Source of the DNA: an uncultured Oscillospiraceae bacterium
GTDB lineage: Bacteria > Bacillota > Clostridia > Oscillospirales > Oscillospiraceae
Reading direction: 5' to 3'
NCBI GenBank assembly: GCA_934593275.1
Contig: CAKTQE010000023.1
Coordinates: 1-29,883, forward strand
DNA length: 29,883 bases
Every line of letters starts with the position of its first letter. Positions within the stretch are counted from its first letter, which is position 1. A program made the translations under genes and the position numbers. Shown here piece after piece: positions 23,317-29,883 of the stretch. The notes beneath the pieces were generated by a model. It saw only the letters and a program-made list of their open reading frames with translations, ran no database searches and was not told the origin of the DNA.

Positions 23317-24705
23317 ATGAGTGATACCATCGTTGGCCTGTTGGGTCTCGTAACCATCGTTGCCATTGTGGCGACCCTGTTTAAGAGCAAGACCCAGCCC
23401 GCCATTGCTTTCATTGTATTCCCCTCCATCCTTGGCCTGATCCTGGTTCTGGGAGGCCGGATCAGCTTTGACAACCTGGCCGCCATGATCAAGGCCGGCT
23501 TTAACTCCACCGCTCCTACCGCTGCCCTGTTCGTGTTCTCCGTGCTGTACTTCGGCATTATGACCGATGCGGGCATGTTTGATGTGATCATCGGCAAGCT
23601 GATGAAGCTCATCGGCAACAATGTAGTGGGTGTTTGCGTCATGACCTGCGTCATTGCCTTGATTGGCCACCTGGATGGCGGCGGTGCTTCCACTTTCTGC
23701 ATCGTGGTTCCCGCCATGCTGCCCATCTACAAGAAGATGAACATGCGGCCCACCAGCTTGCTGCGGATCGCCGTGCTGGCCATGGGTGTACTGAACCTGA
23801 TGCCCTGGGCCGGTCCCACCATGCGTGCTGCCACCGTTCTGGGCATTGAGGCCGGTGAACTGTGGAATACCATTATTCCTATTCAGATTTTCGGCGTCGT
23901 TCTGGCCCTTGCCCATGCAGTCCTCACCGGCTTCCAGGAAAAGAAGCGTGGTGCCGGCCTGCCTGCGGGTGCTACCCTGGACCTGGCGGAGAACAAGTCC
24001 CTTGAGGAGCAGGAGCTGGCCCGTCCCAAGCTGTTCGGCTTCAACCTGGCTCTGACCATTGCTGTTATCGCTCTGCTGATCTGGGATGTGTTCCCCTCCT
24101 ATGTACCCTTTATGCTGGGCGTTTCCGTGGCTCTGTTTGTGAACTACGGTGCCACCGCCAAGATGCACAAGAAGATCATCAACCTCCATGCTGGCCCCGC
24201 TCTCATGATGTGTTCCACCCTGATGGGTGCTGCCGTACTCATGGGCGTACTCACCACCTCTTTCATTATGAAGGACGGCAAGCTGGTAGCTGCCGGTGTG
24301 AAAGTCATGGAAGTTGACCTGCCCAGCGTTGTCCGCTGCCTGGCCGGTATCATTGAGTCCATGCTGCCTGCCGCTATCGGCCAGCATCTGCCCCTGGTCA
24401 TCGGTGTTCTGTCCGTGCCTCTGGCTCTGGCTTTCGATACCGATTCCTACTTCTTCGGCATGCTGCCCGTCATCATTGCCATCGGCCAGAGCTTCGGCGT
24501 AGAGGCCCTGCCCATTGCCGTGGCCATGGTTGTCTGCCGGAACTGCGCCACCTTCATCAGCCCCATGGTTCCCGCAACCCTGCTGGGTGTGGGCCTGGCG
24601 GATGTGGACATCAAGGACCACCTGAAGGCTTCCTTCTTCTACGTGTGGGTGTTCTCCATCCTCTGCATGCTCTTTGCCATCGTTATTGGCATCATGCCTC
24701 TGTAA
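23317..24705 (+). CDS. CitMHS-family citrate transporter
   Basis: This 462-residue, roughly twelve-helix membrane protein resembles the CitMHS family, which imports citrate complexed with Mg2+ or Ca2+ using protons (B. subtilis CitM and CitH). FSVLYFGIMTDAGMFD at about 73-88 and LIGHLDGGGASTF near 110 correspond to conserved family blocks. It follows citDEF, which fits a citrate uptake and cleavage unit. ATG 23317 is preceded by AGAAAGGA. Codons such as GTT, GCT and CGT are frequent, as in rpsP here, suggesting strong expression. Another small carboxylate as substrate cannot be excluded. Confidence 0.87.
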   Translation: MSDTIVGLLGLVTIVAIVATLFKSKTQPAIAFIVFPSILGLILVLGGRISFDNLAAMIKAGFNSTAPTAALFVFSVLYFGIMTDAGMFDVIIGKLMKLIGNNVVGVCVMTCVIALIGHLDGGGASTFCIVVPAMLPIYKKMNMRPTSLLRIAVLAMGVLNLMPWAGPTMRAATVLGIEAGELWNTIIPIQIFGVVLALAHAVLTGFQEKKRGAGLPAGATLDLAENKSLEEQELARPKLFGFNLALTIAVIALLIWDVFPSYVPFMLGVSVALFVNYGATAKMHKKIINLHAGPALMMCSTLMGAAVLMGVLTTSFIMKDGKLVAAGVKVMEVDLPSVVRCLAGIIESMLPAAIGQHLPLVIGVLSVPLALAFDTDSYFFGMLPVIIAIGQSFGVEALPIAVAMVVCRNCATFISPMVPATLLGVGLADVDIKDHLKASFFYVWVFSILCMLFAIVIGIMPL

Positions 24706-24717
24706 AGCATCCCTTTC

Positions 24718-24752
24718 CCGGAAACGGTCCCGTTGCAGCGGGCCGTTTCCGG
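24718..24752 (+). repeat. Long GC-rich inverted repeat after the citrate transporter
   Basis: CCGGAAACGG (24718-24727) pairs with CCGTTTCCGG (24743-24752), extended inside by CCCG with CGGG. No T-run follows, so it is not a standard terminator; it could protect the transcript 3' end ahead of the next hairpin. Confidence 0.7.
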
Positions 24753-24798
24753 ATGGCAAGGCTAGGGTTTTGCTGGGAAGGCCCGGCTTTCGCAAAAA

Positions 24799-24830
24799 CT
24801 GTCTCCCAATTTTCCGGGAGGCAGCTTTTT
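24799..24830 (+). terminator. Terminator ending the citrate transporter unit
   Basis: CTGTCTCCC (24799-24807) pairs with GGGAGGCAG (24816-24824) with one wobble, followed by CTTTTTG. Confidence 0.78.
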
Positions 24831-24843
24831 GACTGTTTGGGGC

Positions 24844-24872
24844 TTTTCAAATGTGGACTGGGACGGTATACT
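24844..24872 (+). promoter_or_regulatory. Promoter for the chromate-family gene pair
   Basis: TTTTCA (24844-24849), 17 bases, TATACT (24867-24872). Transcription would start near 24879, about 67 bases before the ATG. Confidence 0.6.
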
Positions 24873-24945
24873 ATAAAATAAGAGAAAAGAGCGGAGCAGA
24901 CCACAAGCCCGTTTAACAAAATGGACGAAGAATCGGAGAAACAGA

Positions 24946-25503
24946 ATGAACAAAGAAAAATGGAAAAAAATATGGGAGTGCTTCTGCTATTTTTTCCACA
25001 TCAGCTGGTTTACTTTCGGCGGCGGCTGGAGCATTATCGCCCAGATGCAGAAAGACTATGTGGAAGACAAGCAGGAGCTGACGGCCCAGGAGCTATTGGA
25101 TATTGTCAGCGTGGGCAGAAGTCTGCCCGGTACCATGATTGGCAACGTGGCCTACCTGTTCGGCCACCGACAGGCGGGGGCCATCGGGGGCATTGTTTCG
25201 GTGGTAGGCATGGTGCTGCCGCCTATGCTGATTTTGTCGGTGCTGACCTATGGCTACGGAGCCTTTAAAGACAATATCTGGGTGGCAAAAATGCTCCAGG
25301 GCGTCCGGGCGGCGGTGGTACCCATTATTCTTGTGGCGGCCATGAAACTGCGCAGCAGCGCGTTTATAAACAGGACATGCTACTACATCTGTCTGGTGTG
25401 CTGCATACTCAACGCCTTTTTCGGTGTCAACTGCGTGCTGGTGATCCTTCTGGGTGTGGCTGCCGGACTGATGATGGGCAAATGGAAGGAGGCAGAGGCA
25501 TGA
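24946..25503 (+). CDS. Short chromate transporter (CHR family), first subunit
   Basis: This 185-residue membrane protein is a single-domain (short) CHR protein. WFTFGGGWSIIAQMQ at about 21-35 is the family's N-terminal glycine motif, and SLPGTMIGNVAYLFG corresponds to the PGP-type motif region. ATG 24946 has GGAG at 24934-24937. Its stop overlaps the ATG of the second subunit, and short CHR proteins are normally encoded in such pairs and act together. Chromate or sulfate transport is the family label; in a gut anaerobe the real substrate is unclear. Confidence 0.88.
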   Translation: MNKEKWKKIWECFCYFFHISWFTFGGGWSIIAQMQKDYVEDKQELTAQELLDIVSVGRSLPGTMIGNVAYLFGHRQAGAIGGIVSVVGMVLPPMLILSVLTYGYGAFKDNIWVAKMLQGVRAAVVPIILVAAMKLRSSAFINRTCYYICLVCCILNAFFGVNCVLVILLGVAAGLMMGKWKEAEA

Positions 25504-26027
25504 AAACCATATTAGAACTGTTTTGGAGCTTCTGCCAGATCGGCTATACCTCCTTTGGCGGAATGTCCATGGTGCCGCTGATCAACGACCAGATGGTGAG
25601 CCACAGCTGGATGACGGCTGCGGAGGTTTCCGATATTATAGCCATTGCGGAAATGACCCCCGGCCCCCTGGGGCTGAACTGCGCCACCTTTGCGGGACTC
25701 CGGGTTATTGGCCCTTTGGGTGCCATCGTTTGCGTACTGGGCGTTTTGATGCCCACCTTTACGTTCTGCGCCCTAGCGGCGGTGTTTTTTGAAAAGTTCA
25801 AGAATAGCCGGACCCTGCAAAATATGATGATGGGCGTTCGCCCCGCGGCCCTGGGCATTATTCTGGCGGTGATGATCACCCTGAGCCGGACCAACTACTT
25901 TGTAAATGGGGTTCTTTCCTGGAAAACCGTTGGCGTCGGTCTTGTGGCGGCGTTTCTGCTCATAAAGGGCAAGTGGAGCGTGCCAAAGGTCATCGTGGTG
26001 TCGGCACTTTTGGGCCTGTTGACCTGA
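25500..26027 (+). CDS. Short chromate transporter (CHR family), second subunit
   Basis: This is the partner of the preceding gene, 175 residues, with the paralogous motif GYTSFGGMSMVPLI at 15-28 and the clear CHR signature EMTPGPLGLNCATFAG at about 51-66. ATG 25500 overlaps the first subunit's TGA and is preceded by AAGGAGG. The two halves probably form an inverted-topology pair equivalent to the N- and C-terminal halves of long ChrA. No terminator is obvious before the ylxM promoter. Confidence 0.88.
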   Translation: MKTILELFWSFCQIGYTSFGGMSMVPLINDQMVSHSWMTAAEVSDIIAIAEMTPGPLGLNCATFAGLRVIGPLGAIVCVLGVLMPTFTFCALAAVFFEKFKNSRTLQNMMMGVRPAALGIILAVMITLSRTNYFVNGVLSWKTVGVGLVAAFLLIKGKWSVPKVIVVSALLGLLT

Positions 26028-26056
26028 CATCTCTTCTGTGGCAGAATAATTTTTAA

Positions 26057-26079
26057 CTGTCAAGGAAAAATACTTGACA
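26057..26079. promoter_or_regulatory. Dyad over the ylxM -35 box
   Basis: TGTCAAG (26058-26064), eight bases, CTTGACA (26073-26079): a perfect 7-bp dyad. Its right arm contains the -35 box TTGACA. The same dyad with the same gap recurs at 26111-26132, so both may be operator sites. Confidence 0.5.
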
Positions 26080-26102
26080 AAGCAGCGTTTATCGTGTATG
26101 AT
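26074..26102 (+). promoter_or_regulatory. ylxM-ffh operon promoter
   Basis: TTGACA (26074-26079), 17 bases, TATGAT (26097-26102). Transcription would start near 26109, at the left edge of the second dyad. Confidence 0.8.
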
Positions 26103-26109
26103 ACGGAGG

Positions 26110-26133
26110 CTGTCAAGGAGAAAGCCTTGACAG
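26110..26133. promoter_or_regulatory. Dyad/hairpin at the start of the ylxM transcript
   Basis: CTGTCAAGG (26110-26118), AGAAAG loop, CCTTGACAG (26125-26133). As DNA it repeats the upstream dyad; as RNA it forms a 9-bp hairpin whose last base touches the GGGGAGG ribosome site at 26133-26139. Confidence 0.55.
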
Positions 26134-26147
26134 GGGAGGTCCTGGCT

Positions 26148-26492
26148 ATGGAAAGCTTGGAAATGACACTGCTGTTTGACTACTACGGTGAGCTGCTCAC
26201 CCAGCGGCAGCGGGATTGCCTGGATATGCGCTATAATCAGGATATGTCTCTTGGAGAGATCGCCCAGGAGCTGGGTGTCAGCCGTCAGGGCGTTTACGAC
26301 AACCTGAACCGGGCAGAGACACTGCTCCGGAATATCGAAGAAAAGACCGGCTTCCTCCGGCGGGATGCGGCTGTAAAAGAAGCCGCCCGGCGGATCGCGG
26401 AAGCGGCCCGGGCCTTGCAGGATGAAAAAAGCCCGGAGGTGACCCGGCTGGCTGGGGAGATCCTGGCCGCGGCAGAGGAGCTTGAGGAGTAA
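26148..26492 (+). CDS. ylxM: YlxM-family helix-turn-helix protein (UPF0122)
   Basis: YlxM is a small protein encoded next to ffh in most Firmicutes; it has a sigma-70 region 4-like helix-turn-helix and is thought to be linked to the signal recognition particle. ATG 26148 has GGGGAGG at 26133-26139; in-frame codons upstream lie in the dyad region. The 114-residue product has LLTQRQRDCLDMRYNQDMS followed by the HTH EIAQELGVSRQGVYDNLNRAE. The C-terminal third is Ala- and Glu-rich, probably helical. ffh begins three bases after its stop. Confidence 0.9.
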   Translation: MESLEMTLLFDYYGELLTQRQRDCLDMRYNQDMSLGEIAQELGVSRQGVYDNLNRAETLLRNIEEKTGFLRRDAAVKEAARRIAEAARALQDEKSPEVTRLAGEILAAAEELEE

Positions 26493-26495
26493 AAA

Positions 26496-27842
26496 ATGGC
26501 ATTTGAAGGCTTGACCGAAAAAATTTCTTCCACCTTCAAAAAGCTTCGTGGCAAGGGCCGTCTGAAAGAAGCGGATGTGAAGGAGGCCATGCGGGAAATC
26601 CGTATGGCACTGCTGGAAGCGGACGTTAGCTATAAGGTCGTAAAGGATTTTACCAAATCCGTTACAGAACGCTGTGTAGGCGCAGACGTGCTGGAGTCCT
26701 TGACTCCGGCCCAGATGATCGTCAAGATCGTCAATGAAGAGCTGTGTAAGCTTATGGGTGCGGAAACCAAGCACCTGAACATCAATCCCAACGGACCCAC
26801 AGTGGTCATGCTGGTGGGCCTGCAGGGTGCCGGTAAGACCACCAACGGCAGCAAGCTGGCGGGCCTTATGAAACGCCAGGGCAGAAACCCCTTGCTGGTG
26901 GCCTGTGACGTGTACCGTCCTGCCGCTATTCAGCAGTTAAAGGTCTGCGGCGAAAAGCTGGGCATTCCGGTGTTTGAAAAAGGCACCCAGGACCCGGTGG
27001 TCACTGCCAAAGAGGCAGTGCTGTATGCCCGTCAGCGGGGATACGATATGGTATTTTTGGATACCGCCGGTCGGCTCCATGTGGACGAAGCCCTCATGGA
27101 GGAACTGAAAAACATCAAGGCCACCGTAAAGCCCAATGAGATCATGCTGGTGGTGGACGCCATGACCGGTCAGGATGCGGTAAATGCCGCCCAGACCTTT
27201 AACGAATGGCTGGACATTGACTCCGTGATGCTCTCCAAGCTCGATGGCGATGCCAGAGGCGGTGCGGCCCTGTCTGTCAAGGCCGTTACCGGAAAGCCCA
27301 TCAAGTTTGCCGGTATGGGCGAAAAGCTGGAAGACATTGAGGTCTTCCACCCGGACCGGATGGCAAGCCGTATTCTGGGCATGGGAGATGTGCTGTCCCT
27401 GATTGAAAAGGCCGAGAAAGCCTATGATGCCAAACAGGCAGCCAAGTTGGAGGAAAAAATGCGGACCAACCGCTTCACCCTCCAGGATTTCTATGACCAG
27501 ATGGTGCAGCTCAAATCCATGGGTTCCATGGAAGACCTGCTTGCCCAGATGCCCGGCGGAGCCAATCTGAAAGACATCAAGCTGGACCCCAAGGCCATGG
27601 CCCATACCGAGGCCATCATCCTTTCCATGACCCCCAAGGAGCGGGAAAACCCCTCCATCATCGGTGCCAGCCGGAAAAAGCGCATTGCCGCCGGTTGCGG
27701 TCTCCGGGTGGAGGATGTGAATAAATTGCTCAAGTCCTTTGAGCAGATGCGGAAACTGATGAAGCAGTTTTCCGGCCCCGGTGCAGCCAAGAAGCTCAGA
27801 AGAATGGGCGGATTCGGCGGAATGCGTTTCCCGGGCATGTAA
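26496..27842 (+). CDS. ffh: Signal recognition particle protein Ffh
   Basis: Ffh is the SRP GTPase that binds signal sequences on nascent chains and delivers ribosomes to FtsY at the membrane. The N domain starts MAFEGLTEKISSTFKKLRG. The GTPase shows G1 GLQGAGKTT at 108-116, DVYRPAAIQQL, DTAGRLHVDE and SKLDGDARGGAAL. The C-terminal methionine-rich M domain ends in MRFPGM. At 448 residues it is the normal length. GAGGAG at the end of ylxM serves as ribosome site. The gap to rpsP (68 bases) holds a small AAGCAA-T-TTGCTT repeat but no clear terminator. Confidence 0.98.
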   Translation: MAFEGLTEKISSTFKKLRGKGRLKEADVKEAMREIRMALLEADVSYKVVKDFTKSVTERCVGADVLESLTPAQMIVKIVNEELCKLMGAETKHLNINPNGPTVVMLVGLQGAGKTTNGSKLAGLMKRQGRNPLLVACDVYRPAAIQQLKVCGEKLGIPVFEKGTQDPVVTAKEAVLYARQRGYDMVFLDTAGRLHVDEALMEELKNIKATVKPNEIMLVVDAMTGQDAVNAAQTFNEWLDIDSVMLSKLDGDARGGAALSVKAVTGKPIKFAGMGEKLEDIEVFHPDRMASRILGMGDVLSLIEKAEKAYDAKQAAKLEEKMRTNRFTLQDFYDQMVQLKSMGSMEDLLAQMPGGANLKDIKLDPKAMAHTEAIILSMTPKERENPSIIGASRKKRIAAGCGLRVEDVNKLLKSFEQMRKLMKQFSGPGAAKKLRRMGGFGGMRFPGM

Positions 27843-27910
27843 ATTTTGTTCGCTGTAAGCAATTTGCTTTGCGATATATCACTTAGACTTTTTCTGGAGG
27901 TGAAACTTTC

Positions 27911-28150
27911 ATGGTTAAGATCAGACTGAGAAGAATGGGTGCCAAGAAGGCTCCTTACTACCGGATCGTTGTTGCTGATTCCCGTTCTCCCCGTGACGGC
28001 CGCTGCATCGAGGAAATCGGTACCTACAATCCCCTGACCTCTCCCGCTACCGTTACTGTGGACGCTGAGAAGGCACAGAACTGGATCAAGAACGGCGCTC
28101 AGCCCACCGATACCGTTCGGAGCCTGCTGAAGAACGCTGGCGTTCTGTAA
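27911..28150 (+). CDS. rpsP: 30S ribosomal protein S16
   Basis: S16 is needed for assembly of the 30S 5' domain. The 79 residues open with [20 protein letters not shown], the conserved start, and include [19 protein letters not shown] precedes ATG 27911. Codon choice is strongly biased (CGT, GTT, GCT, TCT), as expected for a highly expressed gene. It sits in the usual ffh-rpsP-khpA order. Confidence 0.98.
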   Translation: MVKIRLRRMGAKKAPYYRIVVADSRSPRDGRCIEEIGTYNPLTSPATVTVDAEKAQNWIKNGAQPTDTVRSLLKNAGVL

Positions 28151-28172
28151 GCCCCTTTAAAGGAGTGGCACA

Positions 28173-28403
28173 ATGAAGGAACTTTTGCTGTATATGGCAA
28201 AGAGCCTGGTGGACAATCCGGACGCGGTTACCGTTATCGAGTCCTCCGATGAGGAGGGCAAGGTGCTGGAACTTCATGTGGCCGAGGGCGACATGGGGAA
28301 GGTAATTGGCCGCCAGGGACGGATCGCCAAGGAGATCCGCACCATTATTAAAACCGTGGCCCAGCGCACTGGCGAAAAGGTCACCGTTGAAATTGTGGAT
28401 TAA
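28173..28403 (+). CDS. khpA: KH-domain RNA-binding protein KhpA
   Basis: KhpA (YlqC) is a small KH-domain protein that pairs with KhpB/EloR in Firmicutes and influences cell elongation and RNA metabolism. The 76-residue product carries the KH GXXG loop GRQG within GKVIGRQGRIAKEIRT (42-57). AAAGGAG lies upstream of ATG 28173. It starts 22 bases after rpsP. A hairpin with a T-rich tail separates it from rimM. Confidence 0.94.
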   Translation: MKELLLYMAKSLVDNPDAVTVIESSDEEGKVLELHVAEGDMGKVIGRQGRIAKEIRTIIKTVAQRTGEKVTVEIVD

Positions 28404-28409
28404 ACGGCT

Positions 28410-28445
28410 ATGCGTGGCGATTTCGTCACGCATTTTCGTTTTTAT
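28410..28445 (+). terminator. Hairpin/attenuator between khpA and rimM
   Basis: ATGCGTG (28410-28416) pairs with CACGCAT (28427-28433), followed by TTTCGTTTTT. It could lower expression of rimM-trmD relative to rpsP, or define 3' ends by processing. Confidence 0.55.
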
Positions 28446-28463
28446 GGAATAAAGGAGAAAGCA

Positions 28464-28955
28464 ATGAGACTTCCGTTTATTGAAGCAGGTGAAATCGTCA
28501 ATACCCATGGGGTTCGGGGTGAAATCAAAATGCTGACCTGGCTGGATTCCCCGGAGACCATGTGTGCCTTTTTAAGATGCCGGATCGGTGGAAAGGAATA
28601 TACCGTCTCCTCCTGCCGGGTGCAGACCACCTGTAATCTTATAAAGCTCCAGGGCGTGGACACCATGGAAGATGCCCAGGCCCTGCGGGGAAAGACCGTA
28701 GAAATCTACCGGGAGGATGTGGAGGAGGACGTGATCTTTGCCGCGGAACTTACCGGTATGGAGGTTTATGCCGACAATGCCCTGCTCGGCACCATCCAGG
28801 AGGTGCTGGATTACCCGGGAAATCAGGTCTACGTGGTGAAAGGCAAGCGGGAATACATGATCCCCGCCGTCAAGGAATTCATCCTTTCGACATCTCTTTC
28901 CGGAAACCGGATGGATGTAAAGCTGTTGGAGGGCATGGAAACCGATGCGGATTGA
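28464..28955 (+). CDS. rimM: Ribosome maturation factor RimM
   Basis: RimM binds S19 and helps mature the 30S head. ATG 28464 with AAAGGAG at 28452-28458 gives MRLPFIEAGEIVNTHGVRGEIK, the family start. The C-terminal PRC-barrel part contains GTIQEVLDYPGNQVYVV and YMIPAVKEFI. The 163 residues are typical. The gene overlaps trmD by 11 bases. Confidence 0.96.
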   Translation: MRLPFIEAGEIVNTHGVRGEIKMLTWLDSPETMCAFLRCRIGGKEYTVSSCRVQTTCNLIKLQGVDTMEDAQALRGKTVEIYREDVEEDVIFAAELTGMEVYADNALLGTIQEVLDYPGNQVYVVKGKREYMIPAVKEFILSTSLSGNRMDVKLLEGMETDAD

Positions 28956-29724
28956 CATTCTGACCCTGTTCCCGGATACTCTGGGGGATGTACTTTCCGA
29001 GAGCATCCTGGGCCGCGCCCAGGAGCGGGGCTTCATTCGGATCGAGGCCCACCAAATCCGGGATTATACCGCCAACAAGCAGAACCAGGTGGATGACTAC
29101 CCCTACGGCGGGGGCCGGGGTGCCATTATGCAGGCAGACCCCCTCTACCGCTGCTGGGAGGCAGTCTGTGACCAGGCAGGAGGCCCTGTGCATACGGTGT
29201 ATCTTTCCCCCTGCGGCCATACCTTCCGGCAGGCAGATGCAATTCGTCTGAGCAAAATGGACAATCTGGTATTGGTCTGCGGCCACTATGAGGGCATTGA
29301 CCAGCGTTTTATTGACGAGTGCGTGGACGAGGAAATTTCCCTGGGGGACTTTGTGCTGACCGGGGGAGAAATTGCCGCCATGGCCGTTACCGATGCCGTG
29401 TGCCGCATGGTCCCTGGGGTGCTGGCAGACCCGGAGTGCTTTGAGGATGAAAGCCATTTTTCGGGCCTTTTGGAGTACCCTCAGTACAGCCGTCCGGCAG
29501 TATGGCATGGGCGGCCAGTGCCGGAAATTCTGCTTTCGGGCAACCACCAGAAGGTGGACCAATGGCGGCGAAAGCAGTCCCTCCGCAGGACCCGGGAGAG
29601 ACGGCCGGATATGTATGAACAATTGGACCTTTCCTCCAAAAGCGACCGGAAACTTCTGGCCGAAATGGAGCGGGAGGACGAAATTTCCAAAAAAGCCGAA
29701 AATGATACTTGCACTTTGAAATAA
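28945..29724 (+). CDS. trmD: tRNA (guanine37-N1)-methyltransferase TrmD
   Basis: TrmD methylates G37 of tRNAs with G at position 36, preventing +1 frameshifts. It is a SPOUT enzyme with a trefoil knot. MRIDILTLFPDTLGDVLSESI is the conserved start. YPYGGGRGAIMQADPLY, VCGHYEGIDQRFID and SLGDFVLTGGEIAAM form the cofactor knot and active site. At 259 residues it is slightly long, with a charged C-terminal tail. ATG 28945 lies inside rimM after GGAGGG. rplS, which often follows trmD, is absent here; a T-box leader comes next. Confidence 0.97.
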   Translation: MRIDILTLFPDTLGDVLSESILGRAQERGFIRIEAHQIRDYTANKQNQVDDYPYGGGRGAIMQADPLYRCWEAVCDQAGGPVHTVYLSPCGHTFRQADAIRLSKMDNLVLVCGHYEGIDQRFIDECVDEEISLGDFVLTGGEIAAMAVTDAVCRMVPGVLADPECFEDESHFSGLLEYPQYSRPAVWHGRPVPEILLSGNHQKVDQWRRKQSLRRTRERRPDMYEQLDLSSKSDRKLLAEMEREDEISKKAENDTCTLK

Positions 29725-29737
29725 AAGGTGCTATACT
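29709..29737 (+). promoter_or_regulatory. Promoter of the T-box transcript
   Basis: TTGCAC (29709-29714), 17 bases, TATACT (29732-29737) with an extended TG. The -35 box lies in the last codons of trmD. Transcription would start near 29744. Confidence 0.75.
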
Positions 29738-29743
29738 GCAACT

Positions 29744-29883
29744 AACAGCGTTGAGGGAGAATGACCCCAAAGAGACCCGGTTTCAGAGAGACACGCATTT
29801 TGCTGGAAGCGTGTCCCGGTGCCTTGGGTGATACCACTCCGGAGCTGCCCGTGAGAAAGCCGTTGGCGCAAGCGGGCCGAGGG
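29744..29883 (+). ncRNA. T-box leader (3' part beyond the window), probable threonine specifier
   Basis: The start of a T-box riboswitch, which reads uncharged tRNA to control an aminoacyl-tRNA synthetase or amino-acid gene. Stem I is visible: CAGC 29746-29749 with GCTG 29844-29847, GGAG 29756-29759 with CTCC 29837-29840, and the distal stem GACACGC 29790-29796 with GCGTGTC 29809-29815. The TTTCAGAGAG bulge and the TGCTGGAA terminal loop are typical. The internal loop TGATACCA places ACC (29833-29835, Thr) as the likely specifier, followed by the usual purine. The antiterminator and the gene lie outside the window; thrS is the natural guess. Confidence 0.8.

Noticed and set aside
21513..23726. 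Minus-strand open frame of 737 codons opposite citF
   Set aside because: It lies fully antisense to citE/citF and the transporter start, is His/Gly/Asp-rich low-sense sequence, has no ribosome site and arises from the codon bias of the real genes.
23266..24795. Minus-strand open frame of 509 codons opposite the citrate transporter
   Set aside because: Shadow frame very rich in Gly, His, Gln and Asn caused by codon bias of the transporter gene.
29824..29840. TTGGGTGATACCAC read as the T-box antiterminator (GGGTGGTACCGC)
   Set aside because: It lies in the 3' strand of stem I with clear pairing to 29756-29759, so it is the specifier loop; the antiterminator must be further downstream.
1..29883. 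tRNA genes, CRISPR arrays, transposons, attachment sites
   Set aside because: I saw no cloverleaf, no regularly spaced repeats, no transposase and no integrase in either strand.

Overview
The window is a dense, moderately GC-rich stretch of a low-complexity-free bacterial chromosome. Its features point to an anaerobic Firmicute of class Clostridia, probably a gut Oscillospirales relative: AGGAGG-type ribosome binding sites, sigma-A promoters with TTGNNN/TATNNT boxes, a T-box leader, the order ylxM-ffh-rpsP-khpA-rimM-trmD, ferredoxin-type domains on an aldo/keto reductase, and a fermentative citrate lyase. The taxonomic call is inference. About 36 genes are recognisable. Nearly all belong to known families, and no gap exceeds 300 bases. 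I see no tRNA or rRNA gene, CRISPR array, insertion sequence or prophage.

Layout. 1-2.6 kb (+): the end of an ABC exporter, then a sirtuin. 2.6-4.75 kb (-): a fused ThrE-type exporter and a DegV/FakB lipid-binding protein. 4.8-7.3 kb (+): a heavy-metal-binding (HMA) protein preceded by a leader that resembles a short cobalamin-type aptamer, an alpha/beta hydrolase, a 38-residue unlisted small protein, truA and an ArsC-like protein. 7.4-11.5 kb (+): an AGCS amino-acid:cation symporter, an RluA-type pseudouridine synthase, a nine-cysteine small protein, an Fe-S aldo/keto reductase and a DEDDh exonuclease with a zinc ribbon. 11.6-15.9 kb is a coenzyme A locus: MATE and coaBC on the minus strand diverge from coaX on the plus strand through back-to-back promoters. 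An ECF S component, probably for pantothenate, follows from a promoter inside coaX. 15.9-17.6 kb (-): metA (acetyl-type) and cutC. 17.8-19.3 kb (+): pyruvate kinase. 19.3-24.7 kb: a LysR regulator divergent from citD-citE-citF and a CitMHS-type citrate transporter. 24.9-26.0 kb (+): two short chromate-family membrane proteins. 26.1-29.7 kb (+): the SRP/ribosome maturation operon. 29.74 kb to the end: a T-box leader with a probable threonine (ACC) specifier, whose gene lies beyond the window.

How the parts fit. Citrate taken up by the CitMHS protein would be split by CitDEF to acetate and oxaloacetate. The ligase and prosthetic-group genes (citC, citX, citG) that citrate lyase needs are not here. 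CoaX and CoaBC cover the pantothenate-to-phosphopantetheine steps, with a vitamin importer alongside. No clearly new multi-gene system stands out. The most interesting signals are regulatory: (1) two dyads of identical geometry around the ylxM-ffh promoter, (2) a cobalamin-aptamer-like leader before the HMA gene, (3) tandem look-alike hairpins in the leader of the ECF S component, and (4) the back-to-back coaBC/coaX promoters.
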